From Taenia hydatigena (lineage: Eukaryota; Platyhelminthes; Cestoda; Cyclophyllidea; Taeniidae), in the NCBI GenBank assembly GCA_036345935.2, contig JADWOT020000007.1:1318517-1382516 (forward strand): a stretch of DNA of 64,000 nucleotides, read 5' to 3'. The notes beneath the pieces were generated by a model. It was not told the DNA's origin, did not search any database, and saw only the letters and a list, made by a program, of their open reading frames with translations. The position numbers and the translations under genes are program-made. Position 1 is the stretch's first letter. Each line of letters opens with the position of its first letter. This document shows, piece by piece, positions 12,758 to 25,458 of the stretch.

Positions 12758-13960
12758 AAATATTTATGACGACCAGATCTATGACGGCATTGTGCGAACT
12801 GTTGAACAGCTTCCAAAATAGGTATTAAAAGCGATGCGCGATAGGTATTATGCACTTTACTCCTGCGATAAGTGATTTCGGAACAGAACCGCAGGTGTTT
12901 TGTACTTGTCAAGCGATGAGTAAAATATTGGTATCATATCTTTCTGTTTATGGGGGGTGTCTTCTCACAGGCCAAATTCGAGCCATTCACCTAGCATGGT
13001 CAGTTATTCCACCTTTTCATCGCATAAATCATTCTCTGCGTATAAGTACAATAGTCTTTTTGGGCAGTAATAATAACTATTAATTGCAATTCTAACGCAC
13101 ACATGGTTGTTCGCTTGTGTCATATGCCAAATATTCCGTTACACTAAATGCTTGATTTTACGCCAAGACATGGTCGACTGTCTCTTTTCCTTCGGAACGC
13201 TAAATCTGCTGACAATTTCTTCGCAGCCATGAAGACACAGCTTTCTTGTTCCCAACTTCGCTACTTCATTCCTCACATGTATGGAACAAATATAATCACA
13301 CTGCGGTCGCGCGCTGTTATTAGTCACAATGGTGCCCTCGTGTAGTGCTATGTGGCCATCGCGCAAAATAAACTTGATTTAAGATTAAACATCGCACGGG
13401 CCTCTGTGAGCGCGCAGGGTACTCGATACTGGTGCTTTAGCAACACAATTTCCTTTGAATTAAAAAATATGATAGTAACAAATACATGTGATTTCTCGTT
13501 ATAACTTTTCTCTTCCTATGCCCTTAGGCGCATATCGGAAGGGAACTGACCCCGTTTTCGCATAAATTGACATCAAATTATAGGTGTTCCTTCGAACGTT
13601 TTAATGTAGGATGACGTTTTGAAATTGAAGAACCTGTGATTGTGGGGTTATTTACTGCTTAATAATGTTCTGATTTAACGCAGAATTCTCAAAGAAGACC
13701 AAATGAAGGCGATTTTGAGGTGAGCCAACACCGGTTTCGCCTGAATGCGTAGGCATTCAATCTGCTTGCTAACACCCGTAGGACATGATTAGCTCATTAT
13801 TGCGCAGTTGAGGACTTTTGGTGTTGGCGCTGCATCTTTTTACAAGATACAGCACGAATATTTGAGCGCGCAAAAGTGTTGTTCAGTTTCATGTGTGCTG
13901 CTGTATGAAGATTTTGATGCTGTGTAAGTTGCTTTCACTGGGGTTTATTGGGTTGCTATA
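12413..13960 (-). repeat. Right arm of a large imperfect inverted repeat
   Basis: Reverse-complement partner of 8,690-10,352. Clear anchors are 12,466-12,732 (about 99% identical), the stretch around 13,180 against 9,610, around 13,370 against 9,450, around 13,710 against 9,170, and around 13,850 against 8,770. The arm fades out near 13,960. Confidence 0.75.
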
Positions 13961-16900
13961 TCATGATCCGATTGCAATGGTAAACTATTTATTAGGACAC
14001 AGGTCGCTGTTGAAAGTGTAGCGTTCACCATAAGAATTTTTTAAGGAACAATACATTTTTGATATTGCGCTTTCTTTTAAAACAGAATACTGCTTAATCG
14101 CAGCCGGCTTGTCTTGCGATGGTAAGATTTTCTTACTTTACTGCATATTTCTCGTCAGCCCAGTGGAAGTTACTCCCAACCTAGCATTGTGCTTATTTAC
14201 AATTTGCCACCAACGCATATGATAGTCATAATTTTACTTTGTGGTCTACTCTTTTGTCGGTGTTAAGAATAAACTCGGAGGATTTATTTGCGTCGTGCGT
14301 TTAATCATAATTAGGCAGTGCTAAAGCTTTTCGACGCGTTTAGTTATCAACTTGCAGAATCACTTTGTCTTACGCTTATATGCTTCTTGGTTGCTTACGT
14401 TTTCCTTAGGTAGGTATGTGATGTTCATATATAAAAATATATTTCGTTTGACAAGTGGGCAGTCAAGGTCAAGTTCACGACCCTGCGGACCTCTTGAACA
14501 CACTACAGTAACAGGTTTGAAATTCCATCGAACATTTTATTTGGGGTTGGAAGAAGTGCAACAGAGGAGAGAGGAAGTGCGATGCAAATTTGAAACGTTT
14601 ATCATTTTAGTGCAAAACCGGCCTTAAATCTGTAAGAACCAGTCTATATTAAATGACATTTGGGTCGGACTCAAAATGTGACTGCGAATGGGGTAAACCA
14701 TTGTCAACTCATTTGGTGGTGGCGACCATTAGGCTAATATGTGCCTGCTAGTTTATCGGAAAATTGTCTTGAATGAGCAAATGATCTGCGTAAGGACCAG
14801 AATCTCCCAATCATGTGCTACTTGGCAAGCTGATAATTTTACGGGCACCCATTGCTTTCTTCTAGAAGGAAAGTCGGACCGTTTGCTCTCAGTCAAAGCA
14901 CGAATAAGGAAAAGAAGTAAATCACTTCTATACGGAAATTAAAAACAGTGCTTTGGCAGCAGTGCCTTCTCAAAAATCCACTTGCAAGTAGATTTTTTCA
15001 TTATTGGCCCTTGCTACTCCCCATACTGATTTAATCTCCCCAACCGTGGAGGAATCCCTACACGCCTACTCAAGACATCGGCTGAAGTTTACTTTGAATT
15101 CTATGAGTAATGTGTTGGCTAAATCTAAACACTGCATTTAAACTGCATGACAAGCTGTTGCAAAATGTTTTTTGAAATGTTGCACAGTTTTTATACAGAA
15201 ATTTTGCATGATTTTACCGCTTTTACCACCGCTGCAATGATGCTAGGGCGATTAGTGAGGTGACTTCGGTGAGGCGACTTCTTGTAAGTGGCGTATAGGG
15301 CAGGAGATATGCCTACGCAATTGATCCACTTGCGGATGCGTTTGAATACGAATGTGGCAGGATGCGCACGGTCACATCTCTATCATTGCGCACGCCACGT
15401 TGATAGCTATTATGTTTAAGTCTTAAGGTGGAATGCCAACACTACTGACTTGATGCTTAGCATACACCGCTTGACATTATTAGCAGGGTTGGGATTCGGG
15501 TTAAGTTCTGCCAAAGGCCAAGTATAAAGATTGAAGAGAGGCGTCTATCTGACAGTGGTGATAAAGTCGTAGTCAAGAAAGGGGCATTTGTCCGTTTAAA
15601 TGATGTTGGCAGTGATTACAGATGGTGGTTTTGGGAAATTGCAGCTGTACGGTGCAGCAATCTTCGCGTACATGACGTCGTAGACAGATAACACAATCCA
15701 TTGGCGCAAGTTAAGAGTGCAGACGTATGGAGAAGGGAGCCTGACAAATCTTGAATAAGCAAAATGATGTACACACTTCTTAAAACTACATTACATCATG
15801 TATTTTAAATCTATCCATGTAGTTTAATTTGGTACGCCTCTTCCGCATTACGTGAGGCTTTTATGTCAGTGGCAGGTATTGCCGATGGGACTAAAATCAC
15901 ACTTGGATGACTTACAGATAACTGTACCTTCGTTAGAGCTGCTCTCACACGTGTTTGTGCTCATTTGCCTCTAATTACGCCCTCAGCTAAATTTTCGAAA
16001 TTTCGCAACTGACTGTGCTACTTGTCTCGCTTCTTGCCGAAGTGCATATACACACTAAATTTCTAATGAATACGAGTGGAAGAAGTCGTCACAGTGCTTA
16101 CTTTAACGTTCTGTCGCTACCGTTAGCGATGAAGCATACTGGACGTTAATAATTGTGGCGCACTAACCGGCATCTTAATCCATGTAATTGTCCGCAGCGG
16201 AACGTAATTCCTGCATCCAAATAATATTTATTTTTAAATCATGCTAGTGGATGATGCATCATGCATTAGTGCATCAATGAAGCATATTCCAGCAAATAAA
16301 TTCTCGTTGCCTTCCAAATTTGCACAAACCTTCTTTTCGCAGAATCTGTGTGTAATTTTATAATTATTCGAATTTTATGAAGTCACAGGACAAATATTCG
16401 GTTCATTTGGCGGTTTATATTTTGCTTATGAAGGTTGGAAGATTTAGGGTGTAAAGGGCACTACATTGTTTGCATTCAAAATTAGTTTGAAAGCCATCGA
16501 ATTCGATGTGGCTTATCTTCATAAGATGCCTCCTGCGACGATTGCCTCTGAATTGTTGATGAATGCGACTTCAGTGAAGATGCAGTATTGTTTTTGCTGC
16601 CTTGAAGGATGTACACTAATCACCTCTGCGTGAACTTCTTAACTGTATTGCTTTTTTGTCATGGACCAAAGACTAGTTGATGGGACGTAGAGACGTGGAC
16701 GAGGTGTGGATTTGATCCCGCCTACATTTTTGTGCATTGCAAGCATTAAGATTCTCTCATTTTTACATTTTATGTGAACACTTGGCTGGTAGATAAGAAT
16801 AGATAGGCAGTCATCGACCTACATGATGGTTTCTTGCTTTACCTGCCAAACTCACTACTCCTCTACCTCTTCCCTTCATAGTGATGGCAGAATAAGATAT

Positions 16901-18299
16901 TGTTTTGGATCGTTTGTTTAGTCCTGCTTAACGTGTGTAAGCTAGTCGAGATTTCTACCGCTTTGGAAGAATCATGTGATTCTCGATTATGCTAAAACTG
17001 ACACCTTCATGCCTTATTCTCTTCGAGGCGAGTGTTTTCGATCAGCACTGTTTTATTTCGATTCCATCATTGTTGCTACGGGCGCCCAAGAACAAGGTCA
17101 TCTTGATTCTATTCAGACTACCAGCTGGACAATGTTTGAAGAAATAAAAATTTCATTACAAGTGTCTTCATCGACTTAACAAATGAGCAAATAAGCAGCG
17201 ATCGGTAGGCATTTAACTGGCGAATAGGAGGCGGAAGCTGCCTCATTCTGAGTCTGTGCGGTAGGATATCAGTCATAGATAAATGTGGCAATTGATTAAT
17301 CAGGATCTTCGAATGGGCGGCAGTTTGAAATGTTTGATTTGATCAAATCGAGGAGAAAATCGAGTGAGGGTGAGCGCATCAATTCACCATCCCTTTCCAA
17401 GGGATACAGATCACACGCTTTTAGATAAAATGAATCACACAACGGCCGCAAAGGACGAGCTTTGCATTTACATTCGACCATGGGCATTTACCACTTAAAG
17501 ATCGCTCAGCTCACATGACATTGTTGCGTAACAGATCACCATCCAGCTTAAATGTCTTGGATAGGTTTAGCCACCGCGTTACCCATGATTCCAAAACTGC
17601 ACATCTACCAGTGGTTGACGTCGTCGTATGGGTATTTTTACTGATTGGGGGAGAAAATAACTCATAGAGGGAGTCAGGGCGTCGACAACGAGGATGTTAG
17701 TGATTGACTGATTAATGATTCGAGTTGGCTCATCAGTAAAGCAGTCAATACACCACACGTTGAAATGTATTCGCACTTATAGAGATGTCAGATCGCTGTA
17801 AAGTTGTTCGCGGATTCAACGAAAAGCTAAACAAGAGGCACGGTCAAGTTCGAAAGTGAGCAACTTCAGCCAGGTGCATGATTAGAGGCCAATGAACACA
17901 AGCAGTAGACTTGCTAATCATTAATGGGCACCAGTAGTGTCACAAACGCTGGCTCAAGAGCCGTGCGTATGAAGGCTTCTCTGAGGATGAGGTAGCATCA
18001 ACTCGCATCTTTCCTTATTTGGACACCATGCTAATGGAAGACAAATGAAGCTCCAACACGGCTGACCTCCAAGACTGTGCTCTCTTATGTGCAAATACAA
18101 TGTTTAGCATGCTTGTAGAGTCTAAGATTCGGAATACGAAACTTACTTGCCAGAATACTCAGTGATGGAAGGGGCAGTTTAGTGGTGAATGCAACGGAAA
18201 TCCTGCCATGGCGTTGTCCGTAGCACGACGACTCAGCTACGGCTAACATCTTTCACTGATGGTTATTCTGGCAAATGGACCCTGTTTATAGCCATTTTT
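13961..18299. other. Intergenic, nothing recognised
   Basis: AT-rich DNA with short chance frames only. A small palindromic cluster around TGATGCATCA occurs near 16,252-16,280. No tRNA, splice-bounded frame or duplicated block was identified. Confidence 0.4.
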
Positions 18300-19760
18300 C
18301 TACAATTCGAACAAAAGAGTCCGTTAAAGCGATGGGACTTTCGATGAAGTAAACAGCGTATTCGACAGGGTAGAGGTAGTCTTACTGAGAGACCATGAGG
18401 CAGTCATTGCGAACCTCGTGATGGGGGTTGAGTCAGAATTTCTGGGGTAGAGAGGAAGAAGTGTCTCGTCCACCCCATGTTCCCACTGAAATCCGTTAGC
18501 TCTAACCTATTCGTTAAAAGGCCTACAAGACAGAAGGCAAGGAGACAAATGGAAAACGTGCCACATCTTCATTCATTGTGTAAATCTGTGTCGCGCTGAA
18601 TGCACCCTCAGAACATCCTGTGTGACGAGCGTCGCATTCACCGAAGACAACAGAAGCCACCATCCTATTTTCAATTTGTAACAAATCCGCCAGCCTGCTC
18701 AAAGGTATCTTTTCAATTCTCATGTTTATTGCATGATGTTTAAGCGTATTTTTTTAATAATTACTTTAAGGGTTGCGCAGCATTTGATTTTCTCATTTGA
18801 TTGTCCGCAAATATTTTGCGGAAGTATGCAAATCTTTCTATAAATTCACTCAACGATGAACAGCTAGCTATTTTTGCACGCCTGCATAGGCCCTTTTGAC
18901 TTAAACTTTTTTGTGCATTTGTGCATGTTTAGGATTAAAAGGTACTAGATCAAAATTTTTCGGCAGTTTCAAGATCACCGGCGTGTTTAGTATACTGTCT
19001 GCCGGTATGGCGGGTGAGTTGCGTGTTTTTGTTGCGGCGCTATTTTGGCAAATTAGGATCTGTTGGCCTCGGGTTGAAAAGGACTGCTGAATTTCAGGCT
19101 TTAGTCGGTGTCGATGATAGTCCGGATCTTAAAAAGGCATTTAATAAGCTCCGAGGGATTACAAAAGATTGTCGAATTTGAAGCTTGACCTTTCTACTGC
19201 TCTCCAATTTGTGGTGGTACGAATGGATTTCTGCCCAGGAAATGGCATGGTCAATGTTGTGTTCTAACGAATTCGTCGTTAATCCTCCTCTCGAAGTCTT
19301 CATAAATGCAATGTGGCAGCCGCATTACCCAAATTGCTGCAATAACCATATTAGTTGAATCGGTCGTGCTCATTGGACGCAGATTCGGTTGAGGTGTCCC
19401 CCCCAAAGGGTGCTTGAGTACTTTTACTCCATTTATGAGCAGAATGTCGTCGCCTTCAGCTTCAGCAGGCGCGATCTGAACAAGCCTAAGTCAAGGTCGC
19501 AAAATTCTGCTACGAACGAGACTTCGACGTGCATTCGACGCGATCGTCACACTAAATGTCTATCCGTCGGCTTGATCGATACCGCTTCTCGAATACTCAG
19601 CCTGTTCCTGCTGATACGAGGATGTTTTCCGGATGGAATACTTGGTGGCGCAGGTGATAGGTGGGGTGCAACTATTGAATTCTGCTGCGAGAAATGGATA
19701 TGACTGAACAAATGAAGCGGCATACCAGTATTATTTCCTCGGGGTGCTTCGTCTCACTCC
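18300..19760 (+). repeat. Dispersed element, copy 1
   Basis: Aligns with the reverse complement of 36,400-37,870. The match is strongest at 19,380-19,745 against 36,400-36,790 and at 18,390-18,720 against 37,440-37,800, roughly 80-85% by eye. It carries the small conserved frame annotated at 18,523-18,723. The continuation seen next to the other copy (37,925-38,500) was not detected to the left of this one. Confidence 0.75.
18523..18723 (-). pseudogene. Small conserved element frame, copy 1
   Basis: A 66-codon frame beginning MRIEK and ending SVL-stop. The copy at 37,441-37,665 has the same start, the same TAG stop at the homologous place, and an 8-codon insertion that keeps the frame. In the first 30 codons many differences between copies are silent (for example CCT/CCC, TTG/TTA, AGG/AGA, TCT/TCG, GTT/GTC), and several others are conservative (Arg/Lys, Met/Ile, Ile/Leu). 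This suggests the frame was once translated. The open frame also extends upstream of the ATG in both copies, so the ATG may not be the true start. I do not recognise the protein; an element-encoded product is the simplest guess. Confidence 0.4.
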
Positions 19761-22700
19761 AGGTCATTGAACCGTAAATGAAGCAACTATTTTAGGTGCG
19801 CTGAGGTTGGACTGAGGTGCGCATCGATATAGCCCACAGAATAATTGAAATCACTAACTTCAGACAGCATATAAGTCGAGGAAATTCATTTTGGTAAATC
19901 TCTACCATTCCACAAGGGTTTTTGTGTTTCAAATCCTTTTTGAATGACACCATAAAATTATTAGCGCACTTAATGTTTCAATCCCTTAATCATTGCAGCG
20001 CTGCTTAATACTTACAGAATCCCACCGAACAGGTCATGTGCACTATTCTATAAAATTCATCAAAAAAGCATCAATGATGTGTCAAGTGGTACCACATAAA
20101 GCAAGCTATAAAAGACCTCATGGTGATTTTCAGGACGAAAGTTGGAGACGTCGCCGAGATAGTCAGACCAGAGGCTCATGTGCTATTCTTTAGGCCAAGG
20201 TACAACTAGGCTATTCTGCATTGAATTCTTGGTTTAGCCGAACCACTAAATGAGTAGTGTTAAAACGTTCAGATCAGAGAATGCAAATCAAATCCTAACT
20301 GGCTGGTCGTGGGATTTCGCACCCAGTGTTCTTTATTGAGGACCGAAAAGGGATGTTTTCAGCATATTCTAACCACATCGTACCATCGCGAATGCAAATG
20401 ATGTCATTGCAAATCGTCAATTCGGAAAGAATATCTTGTGAACAATACTATCTTTCTAGAAAAACGTAGGCAAACAATATCTAAGCATTACACGAAAGCT
20501 TACAAAGGAAAATGCTAGTGGCTAATTCCAATGATCGCAAATGGGATTAGTCCTAAGTACACGCAATGTGCAAGATTCAGGTTAAGTGGACAAAGCCCCA
20601 CCTATTAACTAGGCAGGAATGTGTAATTCCTTATCTAGCAATGTTCTGCAATAAGTGAACAAGGATATTTTGGACGTCGTTATTAATTTAGGTCTTTAAG
20701 CAGGGTAAGACAAACAGTCAGCACTACGACTCCTTCTTACTAAGAATTTGTAACAGGGACTCAAGACTGTTTGCCCCGAATCAGCACAACAGAACACTTG
20801 TCTATTAATGCCCATATCCAACACTCCACATAACACGCTTGCACGGAATTATGCCTGACAATTAGTGATTTCCACCCAATTAGCACGTTAAATTTAGATT
20901 TGTTGCACATTCTCTGAATGATGCATACGAGATAGTCCATCTTTCTTAACTTAACCTTTGTCACGTTCACAATGACGCAAGAGGTCCCAAGATGACCGCC
21001 AGACACTTCCTGTGTAATCGCAAAGGGTTTGTTAAGTAGTTTATGCAGTCCGAAAAGTCATTTACATTATGTTCTTTCGGAATAATCTACTACTCTATCA
21101 TCAAACGATCAGTAGTGGAGGTATGTCTTCGTGCGTGGGCGCAATGGATGCGCAATGACAAGTTCTTCTCTAAACTGTCACTGATGAATTTAAAACTTAC
21201 TGATCGTGTAGATCAACACTGCCGAATTCTATTTAAAGAGAGCTAACTACCCTAACCCTAATCCATACATTTCAACATTCGCTCATCATTAGCGAAGAGG
21301 ATTTAGTTTGACATTAGAAATTTGACAAGGCTGATTCGCTACTCCAGGTTTAGGAGCGCTACACGAATTCATTTTCCAGCGCCTTATAAACGTACGTATT
21401 TCACTGAGGTGGCCAGCTTAATAAGTGAAAACTTTCATCACATATATCTAAACTGAGGGAAAAGGGAAACGCTTGATGTAAGGTTACCCAAAGTTTGTTG
21501 GGAACAGGCAAGTAACTTAAATGCGATTATTGTAAATGCTAATCTATTCTCTCAAATGCTTCACCTTTGCTTACACTTCTATAGGTCATTAATTCGTTGG
21601 ACAAAGTTACATTTACTTTGCAACGGGACGATAGTCGACGCAGTATTTTTAAATTGAAGGCCATAGATTCTGACCAAAATAAAATAATGTAGTAGTTATG
21701 ACAAAAGCAGCTCGTGAAGGATTACAGCTAAATTAATAAGATTAACGTAAGATGTTTATTAATGCACGATAGTTATCACTTGGGACAAAAAACTGACCAA
21801 ACCTAAAGATATTGAGAAACCCGCACATATCTGGCGTCTTGCATAGCCTTGCGTTCATAGCATCGCTTGCATTTCCTGATTGTTTACTCTTTTTAGCTGT
21901 TCTCCATTACTATTCCCTTTTCCAGCTAATAAAACATTCATGGAGTAGGGTGGGACATGAATACTCTTTATTTGAAAGCGACCAAAGTCCGGATTTGCGG
22001 AGCTCTCGGATTGCTGGGAAGCCAGTAACACTGTAGAATGCATCAAAGCGGCACGAACTGTAATGTGCAAGTCTCGATGGAAGAATAGAAAATGTCTTTA
22101 ATCCCGCTTCGTAGGCAATTCGTGAGAGCTTCTCTTCAAAGCTGCAGCGCAAAATGGCAAGTATATTCCGAAGTAAGATCACTTGAACCCGTATAGCCAA
22201 ATTTATTTTTGATATGCCAGGGACTTATTGCTGATAGTAGGGAGTGGGTAGACCGTAGGATAAGGCGATTAACTGACACCGATCCTATTGCATTTTAAAT
22301 TAAGCACACAATTTTCCGATCCGCTTGGGTTGCCACTTATTTAGTTTTATGCACAAGATTTTTAAAATGCATTTGGGCAAGGAAACTTTCTTATTAATAG
22401 TGTCAATTATAAACATGTTTTATGAGTAGAGGTATGTGTGCGAAACCAGATTCATGTCCATCAGGAAGGAGTTATGGTGCAAAACCTTTGAAGCGCACTA
22501 TCCTGTCTTCAGGATACGCTGCCAGTTCCATCCTGCAAACATGCGTTGTGAGAGGTCATGGCAGCCCTTTTAACAAACCAATTACACCACAGCACGCACC
22601 TGTCAGCATGGATGCTCACGGTGCGTGGTAGTTTAATGCATTTCTGTGTAGTTGCGTGGTCAATTGAATGGTGAATGATAAGAAGAACTGCATTGATCCA

Positions 22701-23777
22701 CTTTTAAATGTGTGGCCATGGAAAAGGCGCACGGTTGTTTATTCACACGGCAATAAGAAAAAGGCAGTAGTTTATTAGTGTACTGCCAATATCTGGATCC
22801 TCTACTACTCTCGCGTCGTGCAATTGTGGACTGCTTGATTTTCACACATCGACCTGGCTTTGAACCCCAGATAAAAATTAAATATCGCATGCTGCTGGTG
22901 AGTAAGCATGTCGCTGCTTTGTAAGCGGCGAACCGCAGGCACGATCATTCTCTTGGTGTAAACCAATAGCAATTACGTTTCAGTTCGCCTGCACAGGGCA
23001 ATGCAAGGAACGAAGGGCAATGTTAACATTTCATAACTTATGTGCAGGACCAAGCATCAGATATCAAGATTTTCTGTAATGTATTCGAAAAATAGGTTGA
23101 AATCGTCAACTAAGTTTACGTTGGATCGAAAGCATCCTCTACTGATTATTTATAGCATTTTATCCACAGAAGCTAATTTAATCAGTTAACTGTTATAATT
23201 TTCTTGCCCTTTCCCTCGAACCTTTAAGTGACTGTGTCTATGAATTGAATGCTAGCAAACTGATGTATTCGCGTTAAAACTGAATTGCATAACGAGTTAA
23301 TTGAGTGACGGCTTTTACAAATAGTAAGTGGTACAGACAATGCAGACCGGGCAAAGGCGTGAACATAACTTCAACCAACAACACTAAGCTTTTTTATTTA
23401 GTGCAATGTAGAGCATTGTCGTTTGATGCAACTGAACTCAAGATATTTCCCTTCACTTAGCAATGTAGCAGATGTCTTTATAAATAGGTACAGAGCATAT
23501 CTTTGTTGCAACCAAGTCATGCTGATATGTTGGCTACCTTTCTGCAGGCCGTGATGTGGTCTTCCACTGCGAGTTTAAAATGTCGAAAATTAACTTCCCG
23601 CAATCAATTGCTATTTAACTACTAGCGCATTCACCACGGTGTACCAAAATTTGTCGCACGATTAGACAGTAGGATGCAAAGTGGGATGTCAGACACGATG
23701 GCTAAATGACGAGCACCCATTGCATGAAGCGTCGAAGGCACAAATGAATGGGTGGCTGATACAGACGCACCTAAACA
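19761..23777. other. Intergenic, nothing recognised
   Basis: AT-rich DNA with no supported gene. A very short telomere-like match (CCCTAACCCTAA) sits near 21,250-21,261 and is not a telomere array. No duplicated partner was found for this stretch. Confidence 0.4.
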
Positions 23778-23836
23778 GTTACTCGATCCTTGGACCACTA
23801 GGCTGAAATCCAGTGCTATACCAGCTGAGCTGCGTG
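23778..23836 (-). repeat. tRNA-like fragment, possible SINE head
   Basis: Read on the minus strand, GCTCAGCTGGTATAGC resembles an RNA polymerase III A box and GGATCGAGT about 35 bases on resembles a B box. The stems do not fold into a complete tRNA and no clear anticodon arm is present. A tRNA-derived SINE head or tRNA pseudogene is plausible. Confidence 0.3.
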
Positions 23837-25176
23837 AAAAATCGTTTCGCAGCCTCTTCAGCAAATGATTATCACGCCGTAAGCAGCTTCTCACCGACGT
23901 ACTTACGCATGCTCCTCTCCATTAATGCTATAGTCGTCATCTCCGTCGTATGTCTTCCCGTTTCTCTCACCCACCCCTCCCTCCTCTGCTGGTAGACCGG
24001 CGACGCAACTGCGACTTTCATCACAGACTAAAGACGCATGGCATAGTGGTGGGAGAAGGCACAATCATAGTAGCCCGAATGCACGTCCACCTCCGTGACC
24101 ATGGTGTCTATCATAGTGAGTTGATTGCGTATGCTTTTGTGGTGCCCACATTCTTGCTTATGCTGTTTGGAGGATATGTGTATGTGTTTGGGTAAGATTG
24201 ATGAAGATGGAGAGAGGGACGTGGATTGCGATGCAGCATGGGTGGCTCAGCGTGGCGCGATATCTTACTGATGGACTGATGGATAGCAATTTTAGTCATG
24301 TTTGTGCAAATGGTGGGATAAAAAGGAGAAGCGCTTCCAAAGGGCTTCAGATAAAGTAGCGACCAACGAAATTCCAACTAAATAGTGACCCAAGAACTTT
24401 AAAATGCGTTTACCAGATAACTGCCAAGCACAAATCAGGTGTCGGGCCCAACCAAAATTTGAATCAGGAGGCTTACGTACCTCAAGTCCAAACAATACCA
24501 CAGAACCGCTGGACCCTGTTGTTGCCTTAATTTAATGATTAACCACAATTTTAAGCGTGTGCGCTTGGTCTATCTTCAAACTTAAGTGAAATTTCTGGCT
24601 GGTTAACTGATAAGACCTTGGTGCCCCCAAGGCAAAGATTGCAGGCTCGTGGTGTCAGGCGTTCGCAGCAACACGATTTGACAATATTTTCAAGCAGGCG
24701 CAAGCTTTGGAGAATTGCGATTAGCCTATAAGTGCTGAGATCCGAAACATTCTTTGTTCGAAAATGCTGCGATCACTCCTGCTTGCTGCATTTACGAAAT
24801 TGAAAATAAAGGTTGCGAAAAATCGACAAAAGGAACAATATGTTAAAATTAACTATGAAAATGATGTGATAGGGTAGCGCAAAATGCAAGCACTGCCAAA
24901 GCATGTGAAGAAAGCAAAGGACATGAAAAGGTGTGAAGGGCACCCAAAACGTCAAATGGGGAATAAATATTGCGAGGAGCCAAACATTGCGGAAAATTAG
25001 TACAAACTATAAGAATGGGAGGAGTTGTGCAATCTGAGCCGAAAATTGTTATGTCGCACTGCTTGAGTGGTAGAATTGATGGAGTAGTAGGATAAAGAAC
25101 TAAAAATTGTGCAGTTGCAACGGTATCAATCCTTGGCAAGATAATTAGGCTTAGTATTTTAAGCGCCGCGGGTCCA
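23837..25176. other. Intergenic, nothing recognised
   Basis: Contains short open frames on both strands but none with supporting domain or splice evidence. A C/T-rich patch lies at about 23,945-23,995. Confidence 0.4.
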
Positions 25177-25249
25177 GCCCGCGTGGCCTAATGGATAAGG
25201 CGTCTGCCTCCTAAGTAGAAGATTGTGGGTTCGAGTCCCACCGTGGGTA
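25177..25249 (+). tRNA. tRNA-Arg (CCT)
   Basis: A 73-nt cloverleaf. The acceptor is GCCCGCG against CGTGGGT with two G-U pairs, and the discriminator is A at 25,249. The D arm is GGCCTAATGGATAAGGC, the anticodon loop is CTCCTAA with CCT at 25,210-25,212, and the T arm is GTGGG-TTCGAGT-CCCAC with perfect pairing. There is no encoded 3' CCA and no intron, as expected for a eukaryotic nuclear gene. A strong downstream T-run terminator is not obvious. It lies 135 bp from a convergent tRNA-Met. Confidence 0.92.
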
Positions 25250-25384
25250 TCCCGTTTACCCACCAATGTACGTTCTTTGCAGTAGTGCCAATAAGTGTCT
25301 AAGAACGTGCGCATGCATGGATCGCAGCTGTCCCTTCACAGCTTGTTATCAGGTGCCAAAGGGAAATTCTGAAGGGAAAAGCAC

Positions 25385-25458
25385 TGCCCAGAGCGAGACT
25401 CGAAATCGCGACCTTCAGATTATGACACTGACGCGCTAACCGACTGCGTTACCCGGGC
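25385..25458 (-). tRNA. tRNA-Met (CAT), elongator type, possibly decayed
   Basis: A 74-nt minus-strand cloverleaf. The acceptor GCCCGGG pairs with TCTGGGC using two G-U pairs, and the discriminator is A at 25,385. The D-arm region resembles elongator tRNA-Met, and the anticodon loop is GTCATAA with anticodon CAT. The T loop is TTCGAGT. There is one mismatch at the end of the T stem (T against C) and one at the start of the D stem (A against C), and loop position 32 is G instead of the usual C. It may be functional or a young pseudogene. Confidence 0.75.

Noticed and set aside
21248..21264. Telomere-like CCCTAA repeats
   Set aside because: Only two units, expected by chance; no array.
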